In this document: positions 8,805 through 17,756 of the stretch, in pieces
Layout: each line of letters begins with the position of its first letter
Numbering within the stretch: the first letter of the stretch is position 1
The notes under the pieces: generated by a model
Seen by the model: the letters and a program-made list of their open reading frames with translations, nothing else
What the model was told of the DNA's origin: nothing
Database searches by the model: none
Assembly (NCBI GenBank): GCA_021780075.1
Contig: JAJXZL010000036.1
Coordinates: forward strand, 1 to 64,000
Direction: 5' to 3'
Length of the DNA stretch: 64,000 nt
DNA from: Acidobacteriota bacterium
Lineage (GTDB): Bacteria; Acidobacteriota; Terriglobia; Terriglobales; Acidobacteriaceae
Program-made: the position numbers and the translations under genes

Positions 8805-10154
8805 ATGATTGATCCTCACAGTATTTTTCTGCTGGCCTCGGCGCTGGCCGCAGTGATTGGGCTGATTCTGCTGATCGCTGTCTTTAAGCTGAATCCCTTC
8901 ATCGCCCTTTTTCTGGCCTCCCTGTCGCTGGCCGTCGTTGCCGGAATGCCGCTCACCACCGTGATTCATTCCTTTGAGGCCGGCGTGGGAGGCACACTCG
9001 GACACATTGCAATCATTGTGGCGCTCGGCACAATACTCGGCAAAATGATGGCGGAGTCGGGCGGCGCCGACCAGATTGCACAGACACTGATACGAGTCTT
9101 CGGGAAGAAGCGAATTCCATGGGCGATGATGGTCATCGGGATCGTGGTGGGCTTGCCGGCTTTCTTTGAGGTTGGCTTCGTGCTCCTGATTCCGATTGCG
9201 TTTACGGTTGCGCGGCGCACCCGGACTTCCCTTATCCTGGTGGCGTTACCCATGGTGGCCGGGCTTTCAGTGGTTCACGGACTGGTGCCTCCGCATCCAG
9301 CCGCGCTGCTGGCAGTAACGATCTACAAGGCCGACATTGGCCGCACAATCTTCTACGCCTTGCTCATCGGTATTCCCACAGCGGCAATCGCAGGCCCTGT
9401 TTATGCGAAATTTATTGCGCCGCACGTTGAGCTTTCTCTCGAAGGTCCCATGGCCGCCGACTTTGTTGATCACGGCGCTGAGAGCAGCCTGCCGGGCTTC
9501 GGGCTAACCTTCTTCACGATTCTGCTGCCGGTCGCATTGATGTTGATTGGCAGTTGGGCAAATGCAGTGTCTGCGCCCAATAGCGGACTGAACCACGCGC
9601 TGCACCTGATGGGCAACGACGATATGGCTCTGCTCATCGGTGTACTTGTCAGCTTTTTCACCTTGGGCAAGCTGAGGGGATTCACGCGCGAAACCATCCT
9701 GCGCTTCAGCAACGAGTGCCTTGCGCCCACAGCAACCATCACCATTCTGGTGGGCGCGGGCGGCGGCTTTGGAAGGGTGCTGCAGGACAGCGGCGTCTCC
9801 CAGGCAATCATCGGGATCGCCCTGCAAAGCCACATCCCGCTGCTGCTGCTGGCCTGGCTGCTGGCAGCCCTGATGCGCCTGGCGACGGGTTCGTCAACCG
9901 TGGCAATGACGACGGCCGCGGGTATCGTGGCTCCCATTGCGCTGCATAGCGCGGGCGTGCACCCTGAGTTGCTGGCCATTGCCACCGGCGCGGGTTCGCT
10001 CATCTTTTCGCATGTGAATGACGGCGGGTTCTGGCTCGTAAAGGAGTACCTCAACATGAGCGTTACGGAGACGATCAAGACCTGGTCGATCTGCGAAACG
10101 ATCATTTCAGTCACCGCCCTGCTGCTTACCCTTGCCGTGTCGGTTGTCGCCTGA
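8805..10154 (+). CDS. GntP family permease (gluconate or D-serine/DsdX-type)
   Basis: A 449-residue membrane protein of the GntP family, recognisable by GGTLGHIAIIVALGTILGKMMAESGGADQIA and GIVVGLPAFFEVGFVLLIPI near the N-terminus and FSHVNDGGFWLVKEY near the C-terminus. The family imports gluconate and related sugar acids with protons, and one branch (DsdX) imports D-serine. The neighbours (D-aminoacylase, RidA, D-serine-dehydratase-like enzyme) favour a D-hydroxy-amino acid. The downstream lactonase-like gene would equally fit a sugar acid. It lies 71 bp after ridA in the same direction. Confidence 0.9.
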   Translation: MIDPHSIFLLASALAAVIGLILLIAVFKLNPFIALFLASLSLAVVAGMPLTTVIHSFEAGVGGTLGHIAIIVALGTILGKMMAESGGADQIAQTLIRVFGKKRIPWAMMVIGIVVGLPAFFEVGFVLLIPIAFTVARRTRTSLILVALPMVAGLSVVHGLVPPHPAALLAVTIYKADIGRTIFYALLIGIPTAAIAGPVYAKFIAPHVELSLEGPMAADFVDHGAESSLPGFGLTFFTILLPVALMLIGSWANAVSAPNSGLNHALHLMGNDDMALLIGVLVSFFTLGKLRGFTRETILRFSNECLAPTATITILVGAGGGFGRVLQDSGVSQAIIGIALQSHIPLLLLAWLLAALMRLATGSSTVAMTTAAGIVAPIALHSAGVHPELLAIATGAGSLIFSHVNDGGFWLVKEYLNMSVTETIKTWSICETIISVTALLLTLAVSVVA

Positions 10155-10222
10155 ATAGTGGCGCTTCCGATTTGGCAGCTTTAGAAGATCGTGGCCGCTC
10201 AAGCAATTCAAGGAAGGATTCA

Positions 10223-11464
10223 ATGACAGATTCGACTTTGCTGCAGACGCTGTCTCGCCGGAACTTTCTTAAGACCACAGCCGCACTTGCCGTCGCACGC
10301 TGCGTTCCGGGTATGGCCCGAAATTCTGCCGGTAGCTCGAATGCAAACAGGCTCCGCGCCTATGTAGGAACGTACACAGGTGCGGTGGGCGCGGGAAGCA
10401 ATGGGGAAGGCATCTATCTCTTCGAGATGAATGCTGATACCGGGAAGTTATCAGGCAAAAGACTGGTGGCAAAAACGCCAAATCCATCGTGGATTGTCAT
10501 TCATCCTTCTAAAAAGTACCTGTATGCACTCAATGAGATTTCAGATTTTCGCGGCAACAGCGGGTCGGTTACCGCCTTCCAAATCCATCCCGCGACTGGC
10601 GATCTTAGCGCGTTGAATGCTGTGAGTTCTGAAGGCGCAGGTCCGGCTTATCTCAGTCTCGATGCCTCGGGCAGATACGTCTTCGTAGCAAACTACGCGG
10701 GGGGCAGCATCGCCGTGCTTCCCATTCTTGCTGACGGATCGCTTGGATCTGCGGTGGACATCCACCGCGACAACTCCTTCATTGGCAGTGCCAAGGCGGC
10801 CGATGCTCCACCGGGAAGCTTCGCCATCAGCGGACATGACGCGCCTCATGCGCACATGATCGCGGCCGATCCGCAAAACAAATTTGTATTGGCAACCGAC
10901 CTGGGTCAGGATCGAATCTACACCTATCGCTTTAACCCCGCCACGGGTAAGCTGACCCCCGCAGAGCGCGCACCCTTTGTCTCGTTACCCACCGGAGACG
11001 GCCCTCGTCATTTTGCATTTCATCCAAACGGGCATTGGCTCTATACGATTCAGGAAGAGTCCTCCACCATCACTTTTTTCCTGTACGACGCAGGCACTGG
11101 ACAGCTCAGCGCACAGCAGACACTGTCTTCACTGCCGCAGGGCTTCGCAGGATCGAGCTTCGCTTCGGAGATTCTCGTATCGCCTGACGGAAAGACGCTC
11201 TACGCCGCCAACCGCTTGCATGACACGATTGCGGTCTTTTCCATCGATGCGCATGGCAAGCTGAAACATATCGGTGAGACATCGACGCTAGGCGATTATC
11301 CCGTGCAATGCCGCATTGACCCGGGCGGCAAGTTCCTCTATGTCTGCAACCGGCGCAGCGACAGCATCACATCATTCAGGATTCATCGCGACACGGGCCT
11401 GCTTACATTTACCGGCCATTACACGCCGGTAGGCAGCCCAGCAAGCATTACATTTTTATCCTGA
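10223..11464 (+). CDS. Tat-exported lactonase family beta-propeller (Pgl/YbhE type)
   Basis: A 413-residue protein with a twin-arginine signal (SRRNFLKTTAALAVA, residues 11-25) and then the seven-bladed propeller of the 6-phosphogluconolactonase YbhE/lactonase family: YVGTYTGA, NPSWIVIHPSKKYLYALNE, GAGPAYLSLDASGRYVFVANY, PHAHMIAADP and GDGPRHFAFHPNGHWLY. Many family members act on lactones other than 6-phosphogluconolactone, and the Tat signal places this one in the periplasm, so a non-phosphorylated lactone is more likely. The start at 10223 follows AGGAAGGA. It is 68 bp downstream of the GntP-family permease in the same direction. Confidence 0.85.
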   Translation: MTDSTLLQTLSRRNFLKTTAALAVARCVPGMARNSAGSSNANRLRAYVGTYTGAVGAGSNGEGIYLFEMNADTGKLSGKRLVAKTPNPSWIVIHPSKKYLYALNEISDFRGNSGSVTAFQIHPATGDLSALNAVSSEGAGPAYLSLDASGRYVFVANYAGGSIAVLPILADGSLGSAVDIHRDNSFIGSAKAADAPPGSFAISGHDAPHAHMIAADPQNKFVLATDLGQDRIYTYRFNPATGKLTPAERAPFVSLPTGDGPRHFAFHPNGHWLYTIQEESSTITFFLYDAGTGQLSAQQTLSSLPQGFAGSSFASEILVSPDGKTLYAANRLHDTIAVFSIDAHGKLKHIGETSTLGDYPVQCRIDPGGKFLYVCNRRSDSITSFRIHRDTGLLTFTGHYTPVGSPASITFLS

Positions 11465-11656
11465 TCACCGCTTGCTCACTCGCCCAGCCACGGGCCGCAG
11501 GGTATGGAACGGCCCGCGGCCTGAAGTCGGAAGCGCGGTACGCATGAAGCTGCACGACGATTTTTCCGCCTGCTTCTGCAACGCATGCGGGAAGACAAAG
11601 CGCTACACGCAAAGGCGCAGGCCGATCGATGTATCACTCCGTTGTGGCGTTACGCT

Positions 11657-13501
11657 CTACTCCTGATGAACGGGCAGGCCATTCAACATCGGCGCGTTCA
11701 CGCCGCGCAGAGTTCGTCCCGCTTTCCCTTCCAGGTCGAAGACCACCACGTCATTGCTTCCCTTCACCAGCCATGGACCCGGCGCATAAAGAGTTTTCTG
11801 CGGCCCGATATTCCATATGCGCCCCAGTGGCGTGCCGTTCAGCCAAAGCTGCCCCTTGGTAAAGGCGCTGGTATCGAGAAACGTGTCGCCCACGTGCGGA
11901 ACTTGAAGCTGGCCGCGGTAAAAGCATGGCCCTGTGCAGCTCTCGTGGCTGTACTTTAGAAGCTGCGGTGCATTCATGGGCAATCGATAGATCTCCCACC
12001 CCAGTAACTCGTGCCCAGCCAGCTTCACATCCTTCGTAATTCCCGCGCGCTCTCCGGGAATCGCAGGCCCGAAGTTAATGCGTCCGGTGTTCTCAACCAA
12101 GATGTCCAGCCGCGCTGGAGCCACCTTCACTGCCAGCATCAAGCGGTCCTGCTTCAACCGCCGGTCCAGCGTTCCCACCTGTTTGCCATTCAGATAAATC
12201 ACCGCGTAGCTGTGCAGTGCATCCAGCACTAATTCGCCACGCGCAGGCGCCTGGAGCATTGTCCGATACAAAATATAGCCGTAAGCCTGGCCCACATCTT
12301 CCATGCTCAATATGCCTTGCGATCGTATCGGATCGGGGAGATTGTCCCACAAGGATGCGCCTTCCGCCATCTCTGCCGTGGGCGTACTCACGGCAGGCGG
12401 AATCAAGGGAACCGGTGGAGGAGTGCGCCCTGTGACCTTGGCAATCAGATCGCGAAAAGCAAAATACTTTGCCGTCGGCCGGCCGCTCTCATCCAGCGCA
12501 GAGTCGTAATCGTAGCTCGTCACATCCGGCTCATAGCTTCCTTTGCCGTCGCTATTTGCGCCGTTCATCCATCCAAAGCTCGTCCCGCCGTGAAACATGT
12601 ACACGCTGACGGAATAGCCCTGTTCCAGCATCCATTTCAGGTTGGCCGCCTGCGCTTCAGCATTCGTGTGCGCATGCCTGCTACCCCAATGATCAAACCA
12701 CCCGGCCCAGTACTCGCTATTGAAAAACGGGCCGCCGGGGCGCACTTTTTTCGGCACGGCGAATGCGTGTTGCGCGTCGCCATTCTTCTCGCCACCAAAA
12801 TTGATTCCCACCGGCAACTCCGGCAGCGATCCATTGGGCACCTGTTCCGGCCCGTCGGCGGTATACAACTGCGATTTCGTAAACCCGGCCTGCAATAGAG
12901 CCTGGTGGATCTGCTCCATATACTCATGGTCATTGCCATAGGATCCGTATTCATTCTCGACCTGCGTCAGAATAATCGGTCCGCCATTTTCAATCTGCAA
13001 CGGCGCCAATTCCTTGCCCAGCCGATTGAACCATCCGCGCACTTGCGCCAGGAATGCCGGATCGTTGCTCCTCACCTTCATTGCGTGATCTTTCAAGAGC
13101 CACGCAGGATACCCGCCGAAATCCCACTCCGCACAAACATACGGCCCGGGCCGCAGAATCACATACAGCCCTTCCTGCTGCGCCTCCCTCACAAACTCCG
13201 CAACGTCCTTGTTGCCCGCAAAGTCGTACACGCCGGGCTGCGTCTCATGCTCGTTCCAAAAGACGTACGTCGTAATCGTATTCAGCCCCATGGCCTTTGC
13301 CATGCGCAGCCGGTCGCGCCAATAAGCGCGCGGGATGCGCGGGTAGTGCATCTCGCCGGAGATCACCTGGAACGGCTTGCCGTCCAGAACAAACTGCCCT
13401 CCACTTACGCCAAAGTGATGTTTTTCCGGCTGCTGCGACGCAGCGGCGACGCTGGAGAGCAGGCCCACCATGATCGCGGCAAAAATCAGTCTTGACTGCA
13501 A
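11657..13501 (-). CDS. Secreted beta-galactosidase, glycoside hydrolase family 35
   Basis: A 614-residue GH35 enzyme with a signal peptide (LIFAAIMVGLLSSVAAAS). The acid/base glutamate is E184 in TQVENEYGSYG and the nucleophile is E263 in FFNSEYWAGWFDHWG; ILRPGPYVCAEWDFGG is also family-typical. C-terminal beta-sandwich domains follow, containing HLNGTPLGR-type segments. It should release terminal galactose from oligosaccharides in the periplasm or outside the cell. TTG at 13501 is chosen as start because GGAGG lies six bases upstream; the frame runs seven codons further to another TTG. It is the last gene of the ten-gene minus-strand operon, 46 bp after the alpha/beta hydrolase. Confidence 0.92.
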   Translation of the reverse strand: MQSRLIFAAIMVGLLSSVAAASQQPEKHHFGVSGGQFVLDGKPFQVISGEMHYPRIPRAYWRDRLRMAKAMGLNTITTYVFWNEHETQPGVYDFAGNKDVAEFVREAQQEGLYVILRPGPYVCAEWDFGGYPAWLLKDHAMKVRSNDPAFLAQVRGWFNRLGKELAPLQIENGGPIILTQVENEYGSYGNDHEYMEQIHQALLQAGFTKSQLYTADGPEQVPNGSLPELPVGINFGGEKNGDAQHAFAVPKKVRPGGPFFNSEYWAGWFDHWGSRHAHTNAEAQAANLKWMLEQGYSVSVYMFHGGTSFGWMNGANSDGKGSYEPDVTSYDYDSALDESGRPTAKYFAFRDLIAKVTGRTPPPVPLIPPAVSTPTAEMAEGASLWDNLPDPIRSQGILSMEDVGQAYGYILYRTMLQAPARGELVLDALHSYAVIYLNGKQVGTLDRRLKQDRLMLAVKVAPARLDILVENTGRINFGPAIPGERAGITKDVKLAGHELLGWEIYRLPMNAPQLLKYSHESCTGPCFYRGQLQVPHVGDTFLDTSAFTKGQLWLNGTPLGRIWNIGPQKTLYAPGPWLVKGSNDVVVFDLEGKAGRTLRGVNAPMLNGLPVHQE

Positions 13502-13547
13502 ATTACACCTCCGAATTTGCAAAGAAACTCCAATGCCGGAGTATCTT

Positions 13548-14540
13548 TCAGCTTTCCCCGCGCTGCCGTTCTGGTTCGAGATGGTCGTTGAAAGCCTTGC
13601 GCAATTCCAAACTCAGCAGGCCCATGGCAGATGCGGCCTGCGTGCTGTGCGCCAGTTCGTCGATCATCATGAAAGCGTGCGGCGTCCCTAGAAAGCGCGT
13701 CGCGGTAACTGGTACGCCGGCGTGAACGAGTTTCCGCGCAAAGGCTTCGCCCTCGTCGCGCAGCACGTCGCATTCAGCCGTAATCACCAATGCCGGGGGA
13801 AGATTCTTCAACTCATCCGCAGAAGCCCGCAAGGGCGAGGCCAAAGGCTGAGACCGCATGGACGCGTCAGGTAGGTAGAGATCCCAGAACCAGCGCATTG
13901 CCGCAAGATCGAGATTCAAGCCGGCTTCAAAATCCCGATAACTGGCTGAAGTAAAATCGCAGTCCGTTACCGGATAGAGGAGCGCCTGCATGCAAATCTC
14001 CGGGCCGCGGCGGAGTGCAGACAGCATGGCCACGCCTGCGGCCAGGTTGCCGCCAGCGCTGTCTCCGGCCACAGCAATCCGCGCAGGATCAAGCCCCAGG
14101 GAGCGCCCATGCGCGGCGACCCAGGTCAGCGCACGGTAGCAATGTTCGAGCGGCACGGGGAACGGTGCCTCGGGCGCGCGCGCATATTCCACAAATACGA
14201 CCGCCGACCGCGACTGAACAGCGATATCGCAAACCATGCGCGCATGCGTAGCGTAGTCTCCCAACACCCAGCCGCCGCCATGGCAATAAACAACAACCGG
14301 CAGAATCTCCTCAAGGCAGGACGGCCGCAGAATCAGCACCTCGAATTCGTCGAGGATATGTCGTTCCGTGCTGACCGCGTAAGACGACACGTCGGCATGC
14401 TGCATTTGCCGCATGAAGGCCCGCGCATCCGCTACCGTCATCTGATCAAGCGAGGGGCCGGGCTCTGCGCGAAGCCGCTGCACATAGGCGCGGTATTCAG
14501 GCGCAAGCAGGGCGAGCATCGCCTGGTCATCGATCGCCAT
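13548..14540 (-). CDS. Alpha/beta hydrolase, hormone-sensitive-lipase-like (HSL) family
   Basis: The 330-residue protein has the oxyanion-hole motif HGGGW at residues 87-91, the nucleophile serine S161 in GDSAGGN, the acid region VITAECDVLRDEGE and the histidine in FLGTPHAFMM. This is the HSL (family IV) esterase layout. No signal peptide is visible, so it is probably cytoplasmic. In this operon it may deacylate imported acetylated sugars, but that is inference. Its ATG lies four bases after the stop of the phosphomannose-isomerase-like gene, which suggests translational coupling. Confidence 0.88.
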   Translation of the reverse strand: MAIDDQAMLALLAPEYRAYVQRLRAEPGPSLDQMTVADARAFMRQMQHADVSSYAVSTERHILDEFEVLILRPSCLEEILPVVVYCHGGGWVLGDYATHARMVCDIAVQSRSAVVFVEYARAPEAPFPVPLEHCYRALTWVAAHGRSLGLDPARIAVAGDSAGGNLAAGVAMLSALRRGPEICMQALLYPVTDCDFTSASYRDFEAGLNLDLAAMRWFWDLYLPDASMRSQPLASPLRASADELKNLPPALVITAECDVLRDEGEAFARKLVHAGVPVTATRFLGTPHAFMMIDELAHSTQAASAMGLLSLELRKAFNDHLEPERQRGES

Positions 14541-14544
14541 GCCC

Positions 14545-16299
14545 TCAAGCTCCCGTTCTCACAAAGGCTTTAATTGTGGCGCACGGTTTCCCTGCCGATG
14601 CGCCGCAAGGGCGAATCGTGTAGTCGCCAACAGCAGCAGGAATAATGAATGTTTCTGCATAGTGGACGACATAGGGTTCAAACGCACCGGTGGGGCTTTC
14701 GACGATCGCCTCATCGCCCTCCACAAGGTTCAGCACGTTCACACCATCGCGCGTGTGGTGCGGAACCGTACCCGTGAACCAGTGGCGGCGCGTCTCGATA
14801 AACTCCCGCTTGTGGAGGCCGGTGCGTTCTTCCCTCCAACCTTTCTCCTCGTTGATCGTTTCGAAGCGGTTCATCAATTCACGCCGGACCCATTCGCTCG
14901 TGCGATCCCACTGAATGTTGGCAGCGCCATGCTCAATGTGAATCGGCCGCGGTCTGCCGTCGAGTCCAAGGCGTCCCCAGTCCCAGAGCTTGAAGGTAAA
15001 AATGTAAGGCGTGGCGCTGATTTCCAGCACCATGCTCTCCGCCCCCGAGCAGTGAATGGTGCCCGCGGGAATGAGGAAATGATCGTGCTTCCGTGCCGGC
15101 CAACGGTTCACGTATTGCTCTACTGGAAACTCCTCGCCACCGTGCTGCGCGCGCAAAAGGCTGTCGATCATTTCCTTGGACGATATGTCTTCTTTCAAGC
15201 CAAGGTACACGGTTGCATCGTGCCCTGCATCGAGCAGGTAATAGCTCTCGTCCTGGGTGTAGTTCATCCCGAATTTGTCCTGAATGTACTCCGTAAGGGG
15301 ATGCACCTGGAGAGACAAGTTGCCGCCGCCCATCGTGTCAAGAAAATCGAATCGAATGGGAAACTCCGTGCCAAAGCGCCCATGCACTGCATCCCCCAGC
15401 AACTCGCGAGGGTGAGCAAATACCAGATCGATGGAAGGCACCTCGACCCGGTGTTCGCCAAAGCCCAGCAGAAGACTGTTCTCTTCTGGCACGCAGTCAA
15501 AGCACCATGCATGGTTGGGAACGTCGCGCGGAAGATCGCAAACCTCCTCCATCCAGTGGCCGCCCCACGGACCGGGATCGAAGTAGGGCACAACGCGAAA
15601 GGGGCGCCGCACGGTTCGCGCCAGAGCCTCACGAAAGGCATCTCCACTAATCAGCTTCGGCACCAGAGGCTGATGGGTATCAAGCAGAAAGTCTATCCTC
15701 GGCAACAACAGTTTCTTCAAACGATCCGCTGCGCGCCACTCGGCAAAGAATCCGCACTTATACTTCGCTGCTCCATCTTCCTCCGCGTTATTCAGGCCGA
15801 GGTTGCCAATCTCTCCGCGCCGCCAGCGAAGCTGAATCTCCCATCGCGGAAGGTCCGCATACACCTGCGTGGCACTGGACGGCGAAACCAGAGACGCGCC
15901 TGCGCCAACCACAATAACCGGCCCTTGCTGTGCTGCGCGTTCGACAGCCAGACGCATTTCCTGCAGCTTGGCGGTGTCGAAATATTCCTCCATGCTGATC
16001 CCGCTCATGCGCCCGAAAACCCGATCCGTGCCAAGCAGCGGATTCAGAATCGCGCGCAGTTCCTGCGGAGACTTCAGGCATTCCTGCGAGCAGAAGATCG
16101 TCGGCGAGGACAGATGCGCACGCAGTTCATCAATCACCCGTTCGACAAAGACACCCGGATAACACTCCACGCAGACTGCATGATGCCGCCGCAGGTGCGG
16201 AGCAAGACGCGCCGTGACGGCCTGCCATCCTGCACTGCACGCCTCCGCTGGCCCTGCCGCCACAACGGGAAACTTGTCGTAATTCGATCGACGAGGCAT
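14545..16299 (-). CDS. Class I mannose-6-phosphate isomerase-like protein with extra N-terminal domain
   Basis: A 584-residue protein, almost twice the length of short bacterial type I phosphomannose isomerases. The C-terminal half (about 230-584) has the cupin metal site: Q331-V-H333 in GGGNLSLQVHPLTEY, E351 in DESYYLLDAG and H416 in PAGTIHCSG, plus YFDPGPWGGHWMEE. The first 225 residues form a separate region with IFCSQE, GPVIVVGAGASLV and IDFLLDTHQP; it resembles a nucleotide-kinase-like fold but shows no P-loop I can point to. Such long forms occur beside ROK genes in glycan loci. The ATG overlaps the ROK stop codon (ATGA). Activity on mannose-6-phosphate is plausible, not proven. Confidence 0.75.
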   Translation of the reverse strand: MPRRSNYDKFPVVAAGPAEACSAGWQAVTARLAPHLRRHHAVCVECYPGVFVERVIDELRAHLSSPTIFCSQECLKSPQELRAILNPLLGTDRVFGRMSGISMEEYFDTAKLQEMRLAVERAAQQGPVIVVGAGASLVSPSSATQVYADLPRWEIQLRWRRGEIGNLGLNNAEEDGAAKYKCGFFAEWRAADRLKKLLLPRIDFLLDTHQPLVPKLISGDAFREALARTVRRPFRVVPYFDPGPWGGHWMEEVCDLPRDVPNHAWCFDCVPEENSLLLGFGEHRVEVPSIDLVFAHPRELLGDAVHGRFGTEFPIRFDFLDTMGGGNLSLQVHPLTEYIQDKFGMNYTQDESYYLLDAGHDATVYLGLKEDISSKEMIDSLLRAQHGGEEFPVEQYVNRWPARKHDHFLIPAGTIHCSGAESMVLEISATPYIFTFKLWDWGRLGLDGRPRPIHIEHGAANIQWDRTSEWVRRELMNRFETINEEKGWREERTGLHKREFIETRRHWFTGTVPHHTRDGVNVLNLVEGDEAIVESPTGAFEPYVVHYAETFIIPAAVGDYTIRPCGASAGKPCATIKAFVRTGA

Positions 16300-16712
16300 C
16301 AGAACACCTCACATAGCAGCGAACCCGCACCGAGCAGCGCTGCTTTCTCGCCCAACCAAGCCGCGCGTACATGAAGTTTTGTCCAGGCCACCCACGCATG
16401 TTTTCCCACGTGGTCCTGCACAAACGGCAAGAGGATGCCCGCGCACGGCATCACGACGACCTCGGAATCGTACGCATGAATCAGGATCACGGCATTCGCC
16501 GTCCTTACCGCCATGCATCGTTGCCGCTCTGCCATCGCCGCTGCTCTCACCTTCGCCAGCAACCGGCGCAGGGTGTCGGTGATCGAAAGCAATAGCGAAG
16601 CGAGGCTCGTCGCCTTCTCTGCATCAAGCGAGGCGAAATCCAGAACCTCGTGGTCTCGAACAATCGCGCAACCAATGTGCGTTCCGCCCATATCAAGGGA
16701 TAAAGCAAGCAT
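16299..16712 (-). CDS. ROK family protein with large internal deletion
   Basis: The 137-residue product joins the two ends of a ROK sugar kinase/regulator. Residues 1-50 are the N-terminal phosphate-binding lobe (LALSLDMGGTHIGCAIVRD). Residues about 75-137 match the family C-terminus (VVVMPCAGILLPFVQDHVGKHAW, then HVRAAWLGEKAALLGAGSLL). ROK proteins are about 300 residues. The missing middle normally holds the catalytic aspartate, the ExGH sugar motif and the zinc-binding cysteine cluster, so this copy should be catalytically dead. The frame is intact and the stop overlaps the next start as ATGA, so it is still translated in the operon or was deleted recently. ATG 16712 is preferred over an upstream TTG. 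Confidence 0.75.
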   Translation of the reverse strand: MLALSLDMGGTHIGCAIVRDHEVLDFASLDAEKATSLASLLLSITDTLRRLLAKVRAAAMAERQRCMAVRTANAVILIHAYDSEVVVMPCAGILLPFVQDHVGKHAWVAWTKLHVRAAWLGEKAALLGAGSLLCEVF

Positions 16713-16739
16713 GAAACTGTTCCACCTTAGGAAACTCAA

Positions 16740-17756
16740 TTAAGAAAGAGAGCGGCTTGTGCCCGCCAGGATAAAGACCGCCAGCACGAGCAAGGCAACA
16801 CCGAACCACTGAATACGAAGCGGGGTAACTCCGCTATTCTTCCATTCGCCCGTTACCATGCCAAGCAGGCTTGCGGTAATCACAATAAGAGACATGTAGA
16901 CCGGCCATCCAAGGATTGGACCCCACGCCCCCAGCCGCACGGTCGAGAGTCCATAGAGGATGGTGCTGCCAAACCAGAACGCGGCCATGACAAATGCCAG
17001 CGCCAAGTGCCCCATGCCCCCCGCGCGAAATTTTCTTCCGGTGCGATTCTTCCCAAGTAGCCAAAAACAATACAGCAGGTTCGGCACCGCGCCAGCAAGC
17101 ATCAAGGGCATCCAGACTGCATTGGAAGCGTTGAGCGCACTGGCCCCGAAGGAGCGGGCCGACTGCACAAGCGGCGCGCCGAACGTGAGGCCGAAGTTTA
17201 CAAAGGAAGCGCCAAATCCGCAGAGGATTGCGAGTGCCAGTCCGAGGGTGGTGTTCTTGCGCGGACCAGCCTGAACCGCGATGGCCTTTTCACGCTGCCT
17301 GCCCGCGACTGCGCAAACAAGCACGCCCGCAACCACCAGCACGACGCCGGCTAGCACGTCGTGGCCCAGCGAAGTATTGAGGCGCTCGGGATGAAGACGC
17401 AGCAGTGGGACCAGCGTGCCGACGGCGGCCGAAGTGCCCAGCACGAGCGAGAAAGTGAGAGCGATGCCAATCGCATCCACCGCAAGTCCAAAAAAAACCT
17501 GAGCCACGCCCCAACCGGCGCCGAAGCCGATGACCTGAAGGAGAATGGTCGCGGGGACTGAGTGATACACATCGCCCACGCGCGGTACCGTGCCGAAGGT
17601 GACAAAGGGCGGCAACAGCAGCAGAGCAAAACATGTCCACGCAAGCCATGTATTCTCCCACGCCCATCGGCGCGCATATTTCATCGGCAGCGTGAAACTG
17701 GCGTTCATCACGCCGGCCAGAACAAGAACCAGCAAACCTGAGGCAGTGCTACTCAT
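16740..17756 (-). CDS. RhaT-like L-rhamnose/proton symporter
   Basis: A 338-residue inner-membrane protein with about ten hydrophobic segments and the RhaT family pattern: GVMNASFTLPMKYARRWAWENTW at the start, GFGAGWGVAQVFFGLAVDAIGIAL, and GWPVYMSLIVITASLLGMVTGEWK near the end. RhaT imports L-rhamnose with protons in enterobacteria, and homologues in glycan loci carry related hexoses or deoxyhexoses. Its start codon overlaps the stop of the mutarotase-like gene (ATGA). It is probably the inner-membrane importer for sugars released by the GH38-like and GH35 enzymes of this operon. Confidence 0.85.
   Translation of the reverse strand: MSSTASGLLVLVLAGVMNASFTLPMKYARRWAWENTWLAWTCFALLLLPPFVTFGTVPRVGDVYHSVPATILLQVIGFGAGWGVAQVFFGLAVDAIGIALTFSLVLGTSAAVGTLVPLLRLHPERLNTSLGHDVLAGVVLVVAGVLVCAVAGRQREKAIAVQAGPRKNTTLGLALAILCGFGASFVNFGLTFGAPLVQSARSFGASALNASNAVWMPLMLAGAVPNLLYCFWLLGKNRTGRKFRAGGMGHLALAFVMAAFWFGSTILYGLSTVRLGAWGPILGWPVYMSLIVITASLLGMVTGEWKNSGVTPLRIQWFGVALLVLAVFILAGTSRSLS

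Noticed and set aside
14539-16374. Long plus-strand frame (about 611 codons) opposite the phosphomannose-isomerase-like gene
   Set aside because: It is antisense to a gene with recognisable domains, has a composition expected from GC-rich codon bias, and shows no family or ribosome binding site.
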